Of a stretch of DNA of 64,000 bases, positions 23,375-32,540 are shown piece after piece. The notes below the pieces were generated by a model. It had not been told where the DNA came from. It saw nothing but the letters and a program-made list of their open reading frames with translations, and searched no databases. Within the stretch, counting starts at the first letter, position 1, and the number at the start of each line of letters is the position of its first letter. Origin of the DNA: an uncultured bacterium. GTDB lineage: Bacteria; Verrucomicrobiota; Kiritimatiellia; RFP12; UBA1067. Where the stretch lies: the NCBI GenBank assembly GCA_902779075.1, contig CACZAK010000018.1:43565-107564 (forward strand), read 5' to 3'. Both the position numbers and the translations under genes were made by a program.

Positions 23375-25165
23375 TTAGGAAAGTTTCGCCTTGCCGACGA
23401 GTTTCATCAGCACGAAGGTTGCGACGGCCGAGACCGCGAGCAACCCGCCGCCGAGCGCATAGCCGTTCGCGATGCCGCCGCAGCCGTAAATCAAGTAGCC
23501 GCAGCCGAAGAGGCAGCTCCACACCGCGAGGCAGCCCACCACCATGCAGAGGATGCCGATCGGCAGCTCGCGTAGGTTCGCGTGGATATTCTCGTCGAAC
23601 TTGCGGAGCGTCTCCGCGTCCTCGCGCGGCGTGAGCAACGTCACCAGGACCCAGCCCACCGTGGTGGTGGCAACGCCGAGGATGAGCTTCCACGCCGAGA
23701 GGTTGAACCACTCCGCGCGCCAGCCGCTCTCAAGCCAGCCCGTAAGACCGCAAGCCGGTGCGCCCCACTCGAAGAAGCACGCCACGAGGAAGGAGATCAC
23801 CATCGCGGAAATCTCGCTCCATGCGTTCAGGCGGTGCCAGAACCAGCGCAGGATGTAGAGAAGACCCGTGCCCGCGCCGATCTGGAGGATGAGGTCGAAG
23901 CCGCCCTTCGCATTGCGCAGGATAAGCGCCATCACGCCGCACGCGACAAGCAGCAGGAGCATGCAGAGACGGCCCACAAGCACCTGGTTCTTCGGCGATG
24001 CCTTCGGATTCACGAAGCGCACGTAGAAGTCCTGCACGAGGTACGACGCGCCCCAGTTGAGGTGCGTGGCGATCGTGCTCATGTATGCGGCGATCAGGGA
24101 CGCCGCCACGAGGCCGAGCCAGCCGGAGGGCAGGCGGGAGATCATCGCCGGGTAGGCAGTATCGTTCTGCACGTACTGCTGCGCGTTCGGGAAGGCGGCC
24201 TTGATGGACTCCAGGTCAGGGAACACGATCAGCGAGGCGAGCGCCACGATGAGCCACGGCCAGCTGCGGAGCGCGTAGTGGAGGAAGTTGAACAGCATCA
24301 CCGCGCCGACGGCGTTTTTCTCGTCCTTCGCGGAGAGCATGCGCTGCGCGATGTAGCCGCCGCCGCCAGGTTCCGCGCCGGGATACCACGTGGCCCACCA
24401 CTGGACGGCGATTGGCAGGATGAAGATCGTCATCAAGGTGGATTTCCAGCCGACACCGCTCATCGCGGGCAGCATGGACGTCTTGCAGGAGACGGCCGCA
24501 TGGGAGAGGACGCCCGAAAGCGTGCCCGAATCGTTCGGTCCGCACATCTTCACGGCAAAGTACGCCGCCGCGATTGCGCCCACCATCGCCACCGTGTACT
24601 GGTAGAAGTCGGCCCAGATAGACCCCGTGAGACCGCCGAGCGTAGCGTAGATGCCCACTGCAACAAGCGCGATCGCGAGCGTCACGACAGGCGTGAGACC
24701 GAAGATCGTCGCGCCGATCTTGATTGCGGCGAGCGACACCGTGCCCATGATGATCACGTTGAAGACGAGGCCGAGGTACACGGCGCGGAACCCGCGCAGC
24801 GCCTTCGCGGGCGTCCCGGAATAACGCAGTTCGTAGAAGCCTAGGTCGGTGGAAAGCTCAGATCGCCGCCAGAGCTTCGCGTATACGAACACAGTTAGCA
24901 TTCCTGTTAAAAGGAACGCCCACCAAGCCCAGTTGCCGGCCACGCCCTGCGTGCGGACGATGTCCGTCACGAGGTTCGGCGTGTCGCACGAGAACGTGCA
25001 GGCCACCATCGACACGCCGAGGAGCCACCACGGCATCGATCGGCCCGATAGGAAGAAGTCCTCCGCGCTCTTCGAGGCCCGCTTTGCGGCCCATGCGCCA
25101 ATCACGATCACGCTCAGCAGGAAGGCGACGATGATCGTCCAGTCCAGACTCGTCAGAATTTTCAT
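23375..25165 (-). CDS. Sodium:solute symporter (SSS family), probable sugar uptake
   Basis: 596 residues with about 13-15 membrane helices. SSS features: a first helix beginning Leu-Asp-Trp-Thr-Ile-Ile-Val, Phe-Phe-Leu-Ser-Gly-Arg-Ser-Met-Pro-Trp-Trp (the family's loop motif), Gly-Gly-Leu-Thr-Gly-Ser-Ile-Trp-Ala-Asp in the SGLT-like helix, and Met-Ser-Thr-Ile-Ala-Thr-His-Leu-Asn-Trp-Gly with the sodium-site Ser. It moves a solute with Na+ across the inner membrane. The substrate is not readable. The isomerase-like lipoprotein downstream and the glycosidases in the window suggest a monosaccharide. It starts 9 bp after the kinase gene. Confidence 0.9.
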   Translation of the reverse strand: MKILTSLDWTIIVAFLLSVIVIGAWAAKRASKSAEDFFLSGRSMPWWLLGVSMVACTFSCDTPNLVTDIVRTQGVAGNWAWWAFLLTGMLTVFVYAKLWRRSELSTDLGFYELRYSGTPAKALRGFRAVYLGLVFNVIIMGTVSLAAIKIGATIFGLTPVVTLAIALVAVGIYATLGGLTGSIWADFYQYTVAMVGAIAAAYFAVKMCGPNDSGTLSGVLSHAAVSCKTSMLPAMSGVGWKSTLMTIFILPIAVQWWATWYPGAEPGGGGYIAQRMLSAKDEKNAVGAVMLFNFLHYALRSWPWLIVALASLIVFPDLESIKAAFPNAQQYVQNDTAYPAMISRLPSGWLGLVAASLIAAYMSTIATHLNWGASYLVQDFYVRFVNPKASPKNQVLVGRLCMLLLLVACGVMALILRNAKGGFDLILQIGAGTGLLYILRWFWHRLNAWSEISAMVISFLVACFFEWGAPACGLTGWLESGWRAEWFNLSAWKLILGVATTTVGWVLVTLLTPREDAETLRKFDENIHANLRELPIGILCMVVGCLAVWSCLFGCGYLIYGCGGIANGYALGGGLLAVSAVATFVLMKLVGKAKLS

Positions 25166-25174
25166 TTTTACTCC

Positions 25175-28039
25175 TTATTGTTCGGGTTCTTCAAGTTCTA
25201 CTTCCGGGAACCACTTTACCGCCCACTTGCGGCAGGGCTCGAAATCCTTTACGGCCTTCTTCACAAGCTCGGGGATGAACTTGTCCACGCCCTTCTCCTC
25301 CCCGTACAGGTAGTGGAGCGTCAGCGCGGCGCCGAGCATGTGCTCGCTCCACTCCCTCGGGCTGCTGATTCTCCTGCGCTCACGTCCCTTCAGCACCAGC
25401 TCGTTGATGAACTGGTTCATGTAGTTGAGGTAGACCCTCTCCTTGAGGCCGTAGAACCGCGACCAGTCCTCCCGCTTCTCCTTGTCCGGCACGGGTTTCC
25501 CCTTCTCATACCTTGCCTTCTGGATTGTCAGTGTCTTGTCGTCTGTCTTCATCACGATGGCAAGCAGCGTGCCGCGGCGGTCCCTGAACTTGAACTTCTC
25601 CGCGTGCTTGATGAAGTACTTGTGCATGCCCTCCATGCATTTGACCTTCTTGATCTGGTCTTCCACGGCGTCCTTGCCCTCGCGCGTCGTCATGCTCTCC
25701 TTCAGGCGCGTGAGATGCTTCGTGCAGCGCTCCCAGTCGATGCGCTTCAGGTCGCGGAGGATTTCGTCGAACCCGTCCTGGGCCCTCTTCTTCTCCACGT
25801 CGATCGTCTCCTTGAGTTTCTCGGCGGCGGCGGCGGCGGCGGCGGTCTTCTCCTCGGCGGCCTTCTTTTCTGCCATCGCGCGCTCGCGGCGCTCAACTGC
25901 CAGCTTGGTCTTCTTCACGGCCTCGTCGCGGATGGTACGCGCGCGCGCGTCTATACCTAATAGTTTGCGACGGGCGTCCGTCAGCCACTTCTCGTTCTTC
26001 AGGGAGTTGTACTTGTCCACGAGGTCGTTCGCAAGCTGGACGAGTTTCTGTGCCGTCGCATCGTCCTGTTCCGTGAGCTTGTCAGCCCCCTTCGCCAGTT
26101 CGACGATCTTGCGCATGCTCCCGTGGAACTTGATGTCGGCCGCGCGGAACTGGTAGACGTCGTCCCATAGCTTCTGGAAGTTTTTAACGGACAACGGCAA
26201 CTGCAACTGGGGAATTTCGTCCTCTACAGGTTTCTCCTCCACTGTATTCTTCTCCTCTGCTGGCTTCTCCTCCGACTTCTCCGCAGGCTTTGCATCGGCC
26301 TTGGCGGCGATCTTGCCGCTCAGGTCCTTCATCGCCTTTTCCATCGCGGCAGGGTCGTTCACGGTCTTCACCACCGTCTCGACAAGCGCAGGATTCGCCG
26401 CCGCCATTTGGGCAAACATAGCGAATTCCGGGCTGGACTTCATTTTTTCAAGAGTTTCCTTGTATTCGGGCGACTTACTGTCAAGCGGCTTCCCGTTCTT
26501 GTCTTTGGCCGAGGCAAGGATCTTCTTTGCCAACTCATCTATCTGCTCAGGCGTGGCGGGCTTGCCCAGGGCTGCGGACATCATGGCCGACATTCCCTGT
26601 GCGGCGGCGGCCATGGCGTTGGTCGCATCGGCAGCAACTGCGTTCGTTGCACCTCCAGCTGCCTGCGGGGCTGCCGAGGCGAAGAGGGCGTTCGTAAAGG
26701 CTATCGCCTGCGCGATTACGGGCGACGACCTAGGCTCGAGTACTTCGGCGGCAGCCGCCTTCAGTTCCTCCGGCAGCACCTTCTTCATGTCGCGTATGGC
26801 CTTATCAACAATTTCGTCGCCCTGTAGAACGCTCTTGTGAAACGCCGCGTAGTCCTCCTGGACGGTTTTTACGACCTTCTGTATCGACTCGCGCGCCTTC
26901 TGCTGCCTGTCGACGACCTCCTGGACGTTCTTCTGTTCGTCGGCGGCCTTCGTGCTGCTCACGTACCACCAGAGTCCGCCAGCCACGAGCAGTATCACCA
27001 GAACGATTCCGCCGACCACCATGCCGACCATCGCGCCCACGCCAATGCGCTTCTTTTCAACCTCCTGGCCTTCCTGGTCGCCGATCGGCTGGAGATCCGC
27101 GACTTCGCCGTCCACCGACGTGCTTCCAGTGGGGGAGAGCGACATCTTAGGCTTCCCGCCCTTGAACTTCAGCTTCGGACCGGACGACTTCCCCGTCTTT
27201 GCAGGGCCCGCCTTGGCCAGATAGCGCTTGAAGTCGCCCAACAGCGACTGGTACGTTGGATAGCGCATCGACGGCTCAAGCTCAAGCATGCGCATGATGA
27301 TCGCGTCGACTTCCGGCGGGATGTCGGGACGGATCTCGCTCGGTTTCTTCGGCGGCCCCTCGAAACGCGCCTTCACGACGGCCGTCGGGTCCGGTCCGTC
27401 AAACGGCGGCACGCCCGTCAGGACATGGTACAGCGTCCCGCCGAGGGAGTAGATGTCCGCCCGGAAGTCGATTTTCTGACGGCGCACCTTTTCAGGGGAA
27501 ATGTAGTACGGAGTGCCCCAGATCTCGTCCGAGTCGCCCTGCATCGCCGCAAGGCCGAAGTCGACGAGCTTGGCGTTGCCGTCCGTATCGAAGAGCACGT
27601 TCTCCGGCTTCACGTCGCCATGCACAAGGCCGCTCTCGGCGGCGAGCGCGAGGGCGTCGGCCACCTGCTGCCCCACTCGCATTACGTGTACGACGTCCAG
27701 CGTGCCGGGGTTCGCGTCCATCTCCTTGTCGAGGGAACCGCCCGGAACGAGTTCCATCGCGATGTAGGGCATGCCCTGCTCCTGTCCGAAGGAGTATATC
27801 TGCGCGATGTTCGGGTGGTTGAGGCGCGCGGCGGCCTGCGCCTCGCGCTGGAAACGCTCGACGAATTTGGGATCCGCGCCGAGGCTCTTGAGCATCACCT
27901 TGATGCCCACCCTGCGGTCGAGCATCTTGTCGCGCGCGAGGTACACGCCGCCCATGCCGCCATGCCCCAGCTCCTTTTCGAGCAGGAAATGCCCGAAATC
28001 CGCCGGCGTTTTAATCATCGGTTCGTCGTTTTCAGCCAT
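25175..28039 (-). CDS. Membrane Ser/Thr protein kinase with a large extracytoplasmic region
   Basis: 954 residues. Hanks-type kinase domain at about 15-275: Gly-His-Gly-Gly-Met-Gly-Gly-Val-Tyr (P loop), Ile-Lys-Val-Met (Lys), His-Gly-Asp-Val-Lys-Pro-Glu-Asn (catalytic loop with Gly in place of the usual Arg), Asp-Phe-Gly, and Gly-Thr-Pro-Tyr-Tyr-Ile-Ser-Pro-Glu. One membrane helix lies at about 337-360. The outer part is long, Ala/Lys/Glu-rich and partly coiled coil, ending in a folded segment of about 130 residues that I do not recognise. PknB-type kinases phosphorylate proteins in response to outside signals. It heads a probable operon with the SSS symporter and the isomerase-like lipoprotein. 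Confidence 0.9.
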   Translation of the reverse strand: MAENDEPMIKTPADFGHFLLEKELGHGGMGGVYLARDKMLDRRVGIKVMLKSLGADPKFVERFQREAQAAARLNHPNIAQIYSFGQEQGMPYIAMELVPGGSLDKEMDANPGTLDVVHVMRVGQQVADALALAAESGLVHGDVKPENVLFDTDGNAKLVDFGLAAMQGDSDEIWGTPYYISPEKVRRQKIDFRADIYSLGGTLYHVLTGVPPFDGPDPTAVVKARFEGPPKKPSEIRPDIPPEVDAIIMRMLELEPSMRYPTYQSLLGDFKRYLAKAGPAKTGKSSGPKLKFKGGKPKMSLSPTGSTSVDGEVADLQPIGDQEGQEVEKKRIGVGAMVGMVVGGIVLVILLVAGGLWWYVSSTKAADEQKNVQEVVDRQQKARESIQKVVKTVQEDYAAFHKSVLQGDEIVDKAIRDMKKVLPEELKAAAAEVLEPRSSPVIAQAIAFTNALFASAAPQAAGGATNAVAADATNAMAAAAQGMSAMMSAALGKPATPEQIDELAKKILASAKDKNGKPLDSKSPEYKETLEKMKSSPEFAMFAQMAAANPALVETVVKTVNDPAAMEKAMKDLSGKIAAKADAKPAEKSEEKPAEEKNTVEEKPVEDEIPQLQLPLSVKNFQKLWDDVYQFRAADIKFHGSMRKIVELAKGADKLTEQDDATAQKLVQLANDLVDKYNSLKNEKWLTDARRKLLGIDARARTIRDEAVKKTKLAVERRERAMAEKKAAEEKTAAAAAAAEKLKETIDVEKKRAQDGFDEILRDLKRIDWERCTKHLTRLKESMTTREGKDAVEDQIKKVKCMEGMHKYFIKHAEKFKFRDRRGTLLAIVMKTDDKTLTIQKARYEKGKPVPDKEKREDWSRFYGLKERVYLNYMNQFINELVLKGRERRRISSPREWSEHMLGAALTLHYLYGEEKGVDKFIPELVKKAVKDFEPCRKWAVKWFPEVELEEPEQ

Positions 28040-28084
28040 CTTTTCTTAATCCTTCAAATTCTATTCCTCGCAAGGTTGCCTTAT

Positions 28085-28113
28085 ATAATACCATAAAAAC
28101 GCGCAACGCGCAA
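28085..28113 (-). promoter_or_regulatory. Promoter of the kinase-symporter operon
   Basis: -35 TTGCGC (28108-28113), 17-bp spacer ending in TGG, -10 TATTAT (28085-28090). A second TTGCGC copy lies inside the spacer. Confidence 0.65.
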
Positions 28114-28126
28114 AACGGCAGAGACA

Positions 28127-31100
28127 CTATTTGTTTTTTTCTCGGACAGCGTCCGCAATGGCCCCCTCCCCGCGTAGACGGCCGTGGCCCGCCCCCGCCG
28201 CCTCAACCCTGATCCTGAGCGGCAGACGCTCCTCCACCGCCTTGACATGCGAGATCACCCCGATCGTCGTGCCCTCCCGGTGGAGTGAACACAGCACGTC
28301 CAGCGCAGCCCCCAGGCGTTCGGAGTCGAGCGTGCCGAACCCTTCGTCCAGGAACATCGTCTCCACCTTCACGCGGCCCGCAGTCAGACGCGAAAGCCCC
28401 AGCGCCAGCGCGAGCGACACCTCGAAGCGCTCGCCGCCAGAGACGTTCGACACCGGACGCACCGTGTCGTGCTGGTCGTGGTCTACGATCATCGGCAGCA
28501 GCATCGTCTTCTTTCGCCTGTGCTTGCCGTCTCCGGCGTCATTCGCATTGTCTGCCGTCTGCGCCGGACTCCACAGCAACGAATACCGCCCGCCCGTCAT
28601 GTGCGAGAGGAACGGATTTGCCGCCTTGAGAAGCGCACGCAGGGTCAGCCCCTGTGCATAGCGGCTGAAAAGGACCCCGTCCTTCCCGCCCAACATGCCG
28701 TTAAGGCGTGTCCATGCCATCTTCTTGGACTCTGCGGCGGCACGCTTTGCGGTCAGTTCCTCAACTCTCTTGCGGCAGTCGTTGTCGGCCTTGATCTGCG
28801 CAGAGAGGTTACCCGACTCCTGCTCGGCGGCCGAACGCGCTTTTTCCGCTTCCACCATCTCCCGGGCAACTTCCTCGCGCGAGCGGTCGCTTTGCCCCTC
28901 CGCTTCGTGCTTGGTTACGTCCTTTTCATGCTTCCCGCACGCCTCTTTCAGCGCAGCCGTCTCCTTCTCAAGCTCCGCCTTTTTCTTCCTGATCCCCTCC
29001 AGAACCCGATCATCGCCACAAGCGGCGGTCCATGCCACTTCATCGACAAATCCCTTCCCCGCGACTGCGCGCGCAAAATTCGCCTCTGCCGCCGCGCAGG
29101 CTTCTCCTGCTGCCTGTGCCTTCTCCCGAGCCTCCCTGAGCGCTTTGCTCATCTGCTCCTGGCGTTCCCGTGCATTGGAGACTCTTTGACGCCCTTCCAT
29201 CAGCGACTTGGTCGCCGTCTCAACTGCGGCATCGAGTTTATTTCCGTACGAAACAAGGTCTTCTGGCAGGTTGAGTTCCTTACGCCTGTCCTCAAGCACT
29301 GCAACGGCGTCCTGCGCATTCTTCAGCGTAGTTTCGGCAGCCTCCAGATTCTTCGTCGCGTTTTCCGCCTCAACCTTCAACGATGAAATCCGCGCCGACA
29401 GGTCGTCGATTCGCGCCTTGCTCGTAGTCTCGCGGGCGGCTAGTTCGTGTTCCAGACGTTCCAGTTCCGCCGTCTCTTCCCTGCGCTTTTCCTTTGCTAC
29501 ATCGGCCGCCTTCGCCGCCGCGTTCCGCCTGTCTCGCACCACATTGTAGGCTTTGTCGCTGGTTTCCTTCGCAGCAACCGCTTCGTCATACGCCTTCTCA
29601 AATTCGGATGCCTCCGGAAGTTCCGTCATGTCCGTAGGTCCGATACGCTTCCCGCAGACCGGGCAGATGTCGTTTTCACGCAGGCTCTTCCGCACCTTTT
29701 CATAGTTCATGGCGGTCATGACGGTACGGACGCGCATGACTTCCTTGATCCGCGCGTCGATCTGCGGCTGTTCGGCGTCGTAGACCGCCTGCGCCTTGAC
29801 GAATTCCGCCTCGCTCGCCGCAAGAGCCACTTGAGCCTTTTCGTCCGCTGCAATTACTGCTGCCGAACGCTCCTTGAGCCGTACACGTTCGCGCGCAATC
29901 CCCTTCAGCCCGGGGTCAACCGAATCAGGGGACTCCGCATCGGGGTTCTCATGAAGTGATTCAAGAAAAGCACTCTCCGCCGTCTGCTGCGCTAGCGATT
30001 CTGCCAGTTTCTTCGACTCGCGCGCGAGACGGGCGTTTGCCTCCTTCGCCGCATCGTGCGTCGCCTTCGCCGTGCCGACCTCGCCTTTTGCCTTGATTAT
30101 GTCCTTGTCCAGCGCCACTGCCCGCTGGATAATGGGAGCCGCCACCGCCCGTACCTCTTTGGCCTTGCGTTCAGCCTCCTCCAGGCCGGGGATGACGGCG
30201 CTCGCCAAACCTACCGCCTTCTCGGCCTCTGCAACGGCCTTTTCCTTTGCGGACACTTCCGTAGCGGCCCCCTCCTTGGTCGTGCGCAGGCTCTTCAGTT
30301 CGGCATGCTTAACAAGGAGTGTCCGCGCCTTTTCGGCGGATGCTAGGACCAACTCCTCCGGCACAAGCGCCGCCCGGCGCTCCTCAAGCGTTTTCTGGCG
30401 AGCCTCCAATTCAGCTTTCTCCCGAACCAACCGCTCGTCGTCCAAGAGCCACGCATGTTCGGACTGGAGTTTCTTCAACCGCTCCCCAGTAGTCTGTGCG
30501 CGCGCCAAGGCCGCCGACGCTTTCTCCTCAAGCGCAGCGCGCGCCTCGGTGTCAAGCGGCACGTTCTCGCCCTGCTGCAGATCGATGTCCTTCACGGCCT
30601 GCACGGCGGCTTGCCATTTCTCGAAGATGCGCATGCCGATGCGCGTGAAAATGTCCGTTCCCGCCGCCTGCTCTAGGATCGCGGCGCGATCATCGTCGTC
30701 CGCCGTCAGGAACTTGTCGAACTGCCCCTGCGCCAGCATCATCGAACGCTGGAACTGAGGGAAGTCCAGACCGACTTTCCGGACAATGAGCGCCTTAGCC
30801 TCGTCCTTCTTCTTCGGCGTGACATCTCGTTCGGGGTCGAGTTCGTAGATGCGCACCTCCGGACTGTTCACGCCGCCGTCGGATCCCTTACGGCGCTTGC
30901 GGGAAATGCTCCATTCCGCACGGTATCTCTTCTTCCCGTCTACGCCTAGAAACTCGGCTTTGCACGAACAGGTGAACGTGCCGCGTGTCATAACCTCGGC
31001 GAGTTCCTCGTTTGTCGCGCTCTCCTGCCGTGCCGTCTTCCCGTAGAGAGCCAGCGAGATCGCGTCCAATATCGAAGTTTTCCCCGATCCCGTGGGGCCT

Positions 31101-31207
31101 ACGATGGCGAACAGCCCCTCCCGCGCAAAGGCGGGGTCTGCGAGGTTAATCACCCATTTCCCGGCAAGGGAATTGACGTTTTCAAATTCAACCTTCAACA
31201 GTTTCAT
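28127..31207 (-). CDS. sbcC: Exonuclease subunit SbcC (SMC-like ATPase)
   Basis: 1026 residues: Walker A Gly-Pro-Thr-Gly-Ser-Gly-Lys-Thr near residue 37, long coiled coils, a zinc-hook Cys-Pro-Val-Cys at about residue 515, the ABC signature Val-Ser-Gly-Gly-Glu-Arg-Phe, and Walker B Met-Phe-Leu-Asp-Glu-Gly-Phe-Gly-Thr-Leu-Asp near the end. With SbcD it forms the bacterial Mre11-Rad50 complex that opens hairpins and processes DNA ends. sbcD stops 12 bp before it, so both are made from one mRNA. A nuclease that cuts cruciforms is of interest in a genome full of palindromes. Confidence 0.96.
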   Translation of the reverse strand: MKLLKVEFENVNSLAGKWVINLADPAFAREGLFAIVGPTGSGKTSILDAISLALYGKTARQESATNEELAEVMTRGTFTCSCKAEFLGVDGKKRYRAEWSISRKRRKGSDGGVNSPEVRIYELDPERDVTPKKKDEAKALIVRKVGLDFPQFQRSMMLAQGQFDKFLTADDDDRAAILEQAAGTDIFTRIGMRIFEKWQAAVQAVKDIDLQQGENVPLDTEARAALEEKASAALARAQTTGERLKKLQSEHAWLLDDERLVREKAELEARQKTLEERRAALVPEELVLASAEKARTLLVKHAELKSLRTTKEGAATEVSAKEKAVAEAEKAVGLASAVIPGLEEAERKAKEVRAVAAPIIQRAVALDKDIIKAKGEVGTAKATHDAAKEANARLARESKKLAESLAQQTAESAFLESLHENPDAESPDSVDPGLKGIARERVRLKERSAAVIAADEKAQVALAASEAEFVKAQAVYDAEQPQIDARIKEVMRVRTVMTAMNYEKVRKSLRENDICPVCGKRIGPTDMTELPEASEFEKAYDEAVAAKETSDKAYNVVRDRRNAAAKAADVAKEKRREETAELERLEHELAARETTSKARIDDLSARISSLKVEAENATKNLEAAETTLKNAQDAVAVLEDRRKELNLPEDLVSYGNKLDAAVETATKSLMEGRQRVSNARERQEQMSKALREAREKAQAAGEACAAAEANFARAVAGKGFVDEVAWTAACGDDRVLEGIRKKKAELEKETAALKEACGKHEKDVTKHEAEGQSDRSREEVAREMVEAEKARSAAEQESGNLSAQIKADNDCRKRVEELTAKRAAAESKKMAWTRLNGMLGGKDGVLFSRYAQGLTLRALLKAANPFLSHMTGGRYSLLWSPAQTADNANDAGDGKHRRKKTMLLPMIVDHDQHDTVRPVSNVSGGERFEVSLALALGLSRLTAGRVKVETMFLDEGFGTLDSERLGAALDVLCSLHREGTTIGVISHVKAVEERLPLRIRVEAAGAGHGRLRGEGAIADAVREKNK

Positions 31208-31219
31208 GTGCGCCGACTC

Positions 31220-32482
31220 CTATTCTCCTTCCGCCAAACCAGACTTGACTTCGGCTATCACCTCAGCAAGAAGGTCCTCAAACGCCATGCGGTCTTCGTC
31301 CGTCAGGTTCTCCTCCGAAAGACGTGCGCGCGCAATTGCCAACTCGTCCAGCGTGGACAGGTTTTCGTTCGCCTCGGCGAGTCCCTCGAGCCCGGAACCT
31401 GCCGCCACCTTCTCGCGGCGGTCGCGTTCCACCAATATCTTGATTTCTGGATGCCCAGCAACGGCAGCCGCGAACTTCGCCCACCACGGCGAAAGGTCGC
31501 CCTCGCCTTCGCTGACGGATACTTCCACGTAAGTCGGCACGCCCGCGCGCGCATGCTCCTCAAGCCGCGCGAGGACGGCATCAGGCGACCCCACCACGCG
31601 AGCAAGCGCGTGGAAACATGGAATCGGGCGTTCCTCCACGCGCACAGCATCTCCGCTCTTCTCCCCGAGCGTCACCACAAGTATCTGCTTCTGCGCGCCA
31701 GACTCGGAGAAACTCATCGGAATCGGCGAGCCTGAATAGCGAGCCGCATCCCTCCCAGCAACCCTCTGCGGCACGTGCAGATGTCCGAGCGCGAGATAGT
31801 CGACCGACGGAAGCGCGTCAAAATCGACGCTCTTTACGCCGCCCACCACTGTGTCCGACACAACGCCGCGCTGGCGTTCGGATACGTCGTCCGACAGCCT
31901 ACTGCCCGAAATGACACAGTGCCCCATCATGACCACGGGCGCATCTCCCGCCTTTGCGCGCGCCGCTGCCACCACCCGGCGACAATGTTCGGCAAAACCG
32001 GCGCGCACCAATTCGTCGTGCGTGCGGTCATCGTCCTCCTGCCGCACCAGATTCGCCAGCTCGCTTTCGCGCAGATACGGAATGGCCGCGATCGCCAGCG
32101 CCGGATGTCCATCCCGCTCCACCAACACGCACTCGCGCTCAGGCTCATCCTCGCCGGCCGGTACTACCGTGGTCCCCACGCATTCCAGAATCTGTCGCGA
32201 CATCCCCAGCCAGCTGGGCGAGTCGTGGTTACCGCCGGTGATGACGATGTTCCGGCAACCGGCTTCCGAGTATGCGCGCACGATGAACGAATGGTACGCC
32301 TTCATGGCTGAGGCGGACGGCGCGGTCGTGTCAAACACGTCGCCCGACACGAGCAGCGCGTCCGGCCGTTCCGCCTTGATCTGCTCAAGCAGCCATTCGA
32401 GAAACGCCACATGCTCGGCGGATCGGTCCTCTTCATGCAGACGCGCGCCTAGGTGCCAGTCACTTGTATGGATTATCTTCAT
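31220..32482 (-). CDS. sbcD: Exonuclease subunit SbcD (Mre11-type phosphoesterase)
   Basis: 420 residues. Calcineurin-like motifs in order: Ile-His-Thr-Ser-Asp-Trp-His-Leu-Gly, Val-Ser-Gly-Asp-Val-Phe-Asp, Thr-Gly-Gly-Asn-His-Asp-Ser, Met-Gly-His and Leu-Gly-His-Leu-His-Val-Pro. It supplies the Mn-dependent nuclease of SbcCD. ATG 32482 is where homology starts; the ATG further upstream lies inside the promoter. The -10 TATAAT (32493-32498) is ten bases before this ATG, so the leader would be about four bases with no ribosome site. Confidence 0.96.
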   Translation of the reverse strand: MKIIHTSDWHLGARLHEEDRSAEHVAFLEWLLEQIKAERPDALLVSGDVFDTTAPSASAMKAYHSFIVRAYSEAGCRNIVITGGNHDSPSWLGMSRQILECVGTTVVPAGEDEPERECVLVERDGHPALAIAAIPYLRESELANLVRQEDDDRTHDELVRAGFAEHCRRVVAAARAKAGDAPVVMMGHCVISGSRLSDDVSERQRGVVSDTVVGGVKSVDFDALPSVDYLALGHLHVPQRVAGRDAARYSGSPIPMSFSESGAQKQILVVTLGEKSGDAVRVEERPIPCFHALARVVGSPDAVLARLEEHARAGVPTYVEVSVSEGEGDLSPWWAKFAAAVAGHPEIKILVERDRREKVAAGSGLEGLAEANENLSTLDELAIARARLSEENLTDEDRMAFEDLLAEVIAEVKSGLAEGE

Positions 32483-32492
32483 TGCGGGACGT

Positions 32493-32501
32493 ATTATACC
32501 A
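32493..32501 (-). promoter_or_regulatory. sbcD extended -10 promoter, near-leaderless
   Basis: TGG-TATAAT with the -10 at 32493-32498. There is no good -35 at 17 bp. The start codon is only ten bases downstream of the -10. Confidence 0.55.
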
Positions 32502-32540
32502 AACTCCATCCCGCCCCGTAGATTCAAAAAGATTTTTCCG

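Noticed and set aside
25175..28039. Pseudokinase because the catalytic loop reads His-Gly-Asp instead of His-Arg-Asp
   Set aside because: The Lys, catalytic Asp, Asn and Asp-Phe-Gly are all present; HGD loops occur in active bacterial kinases.
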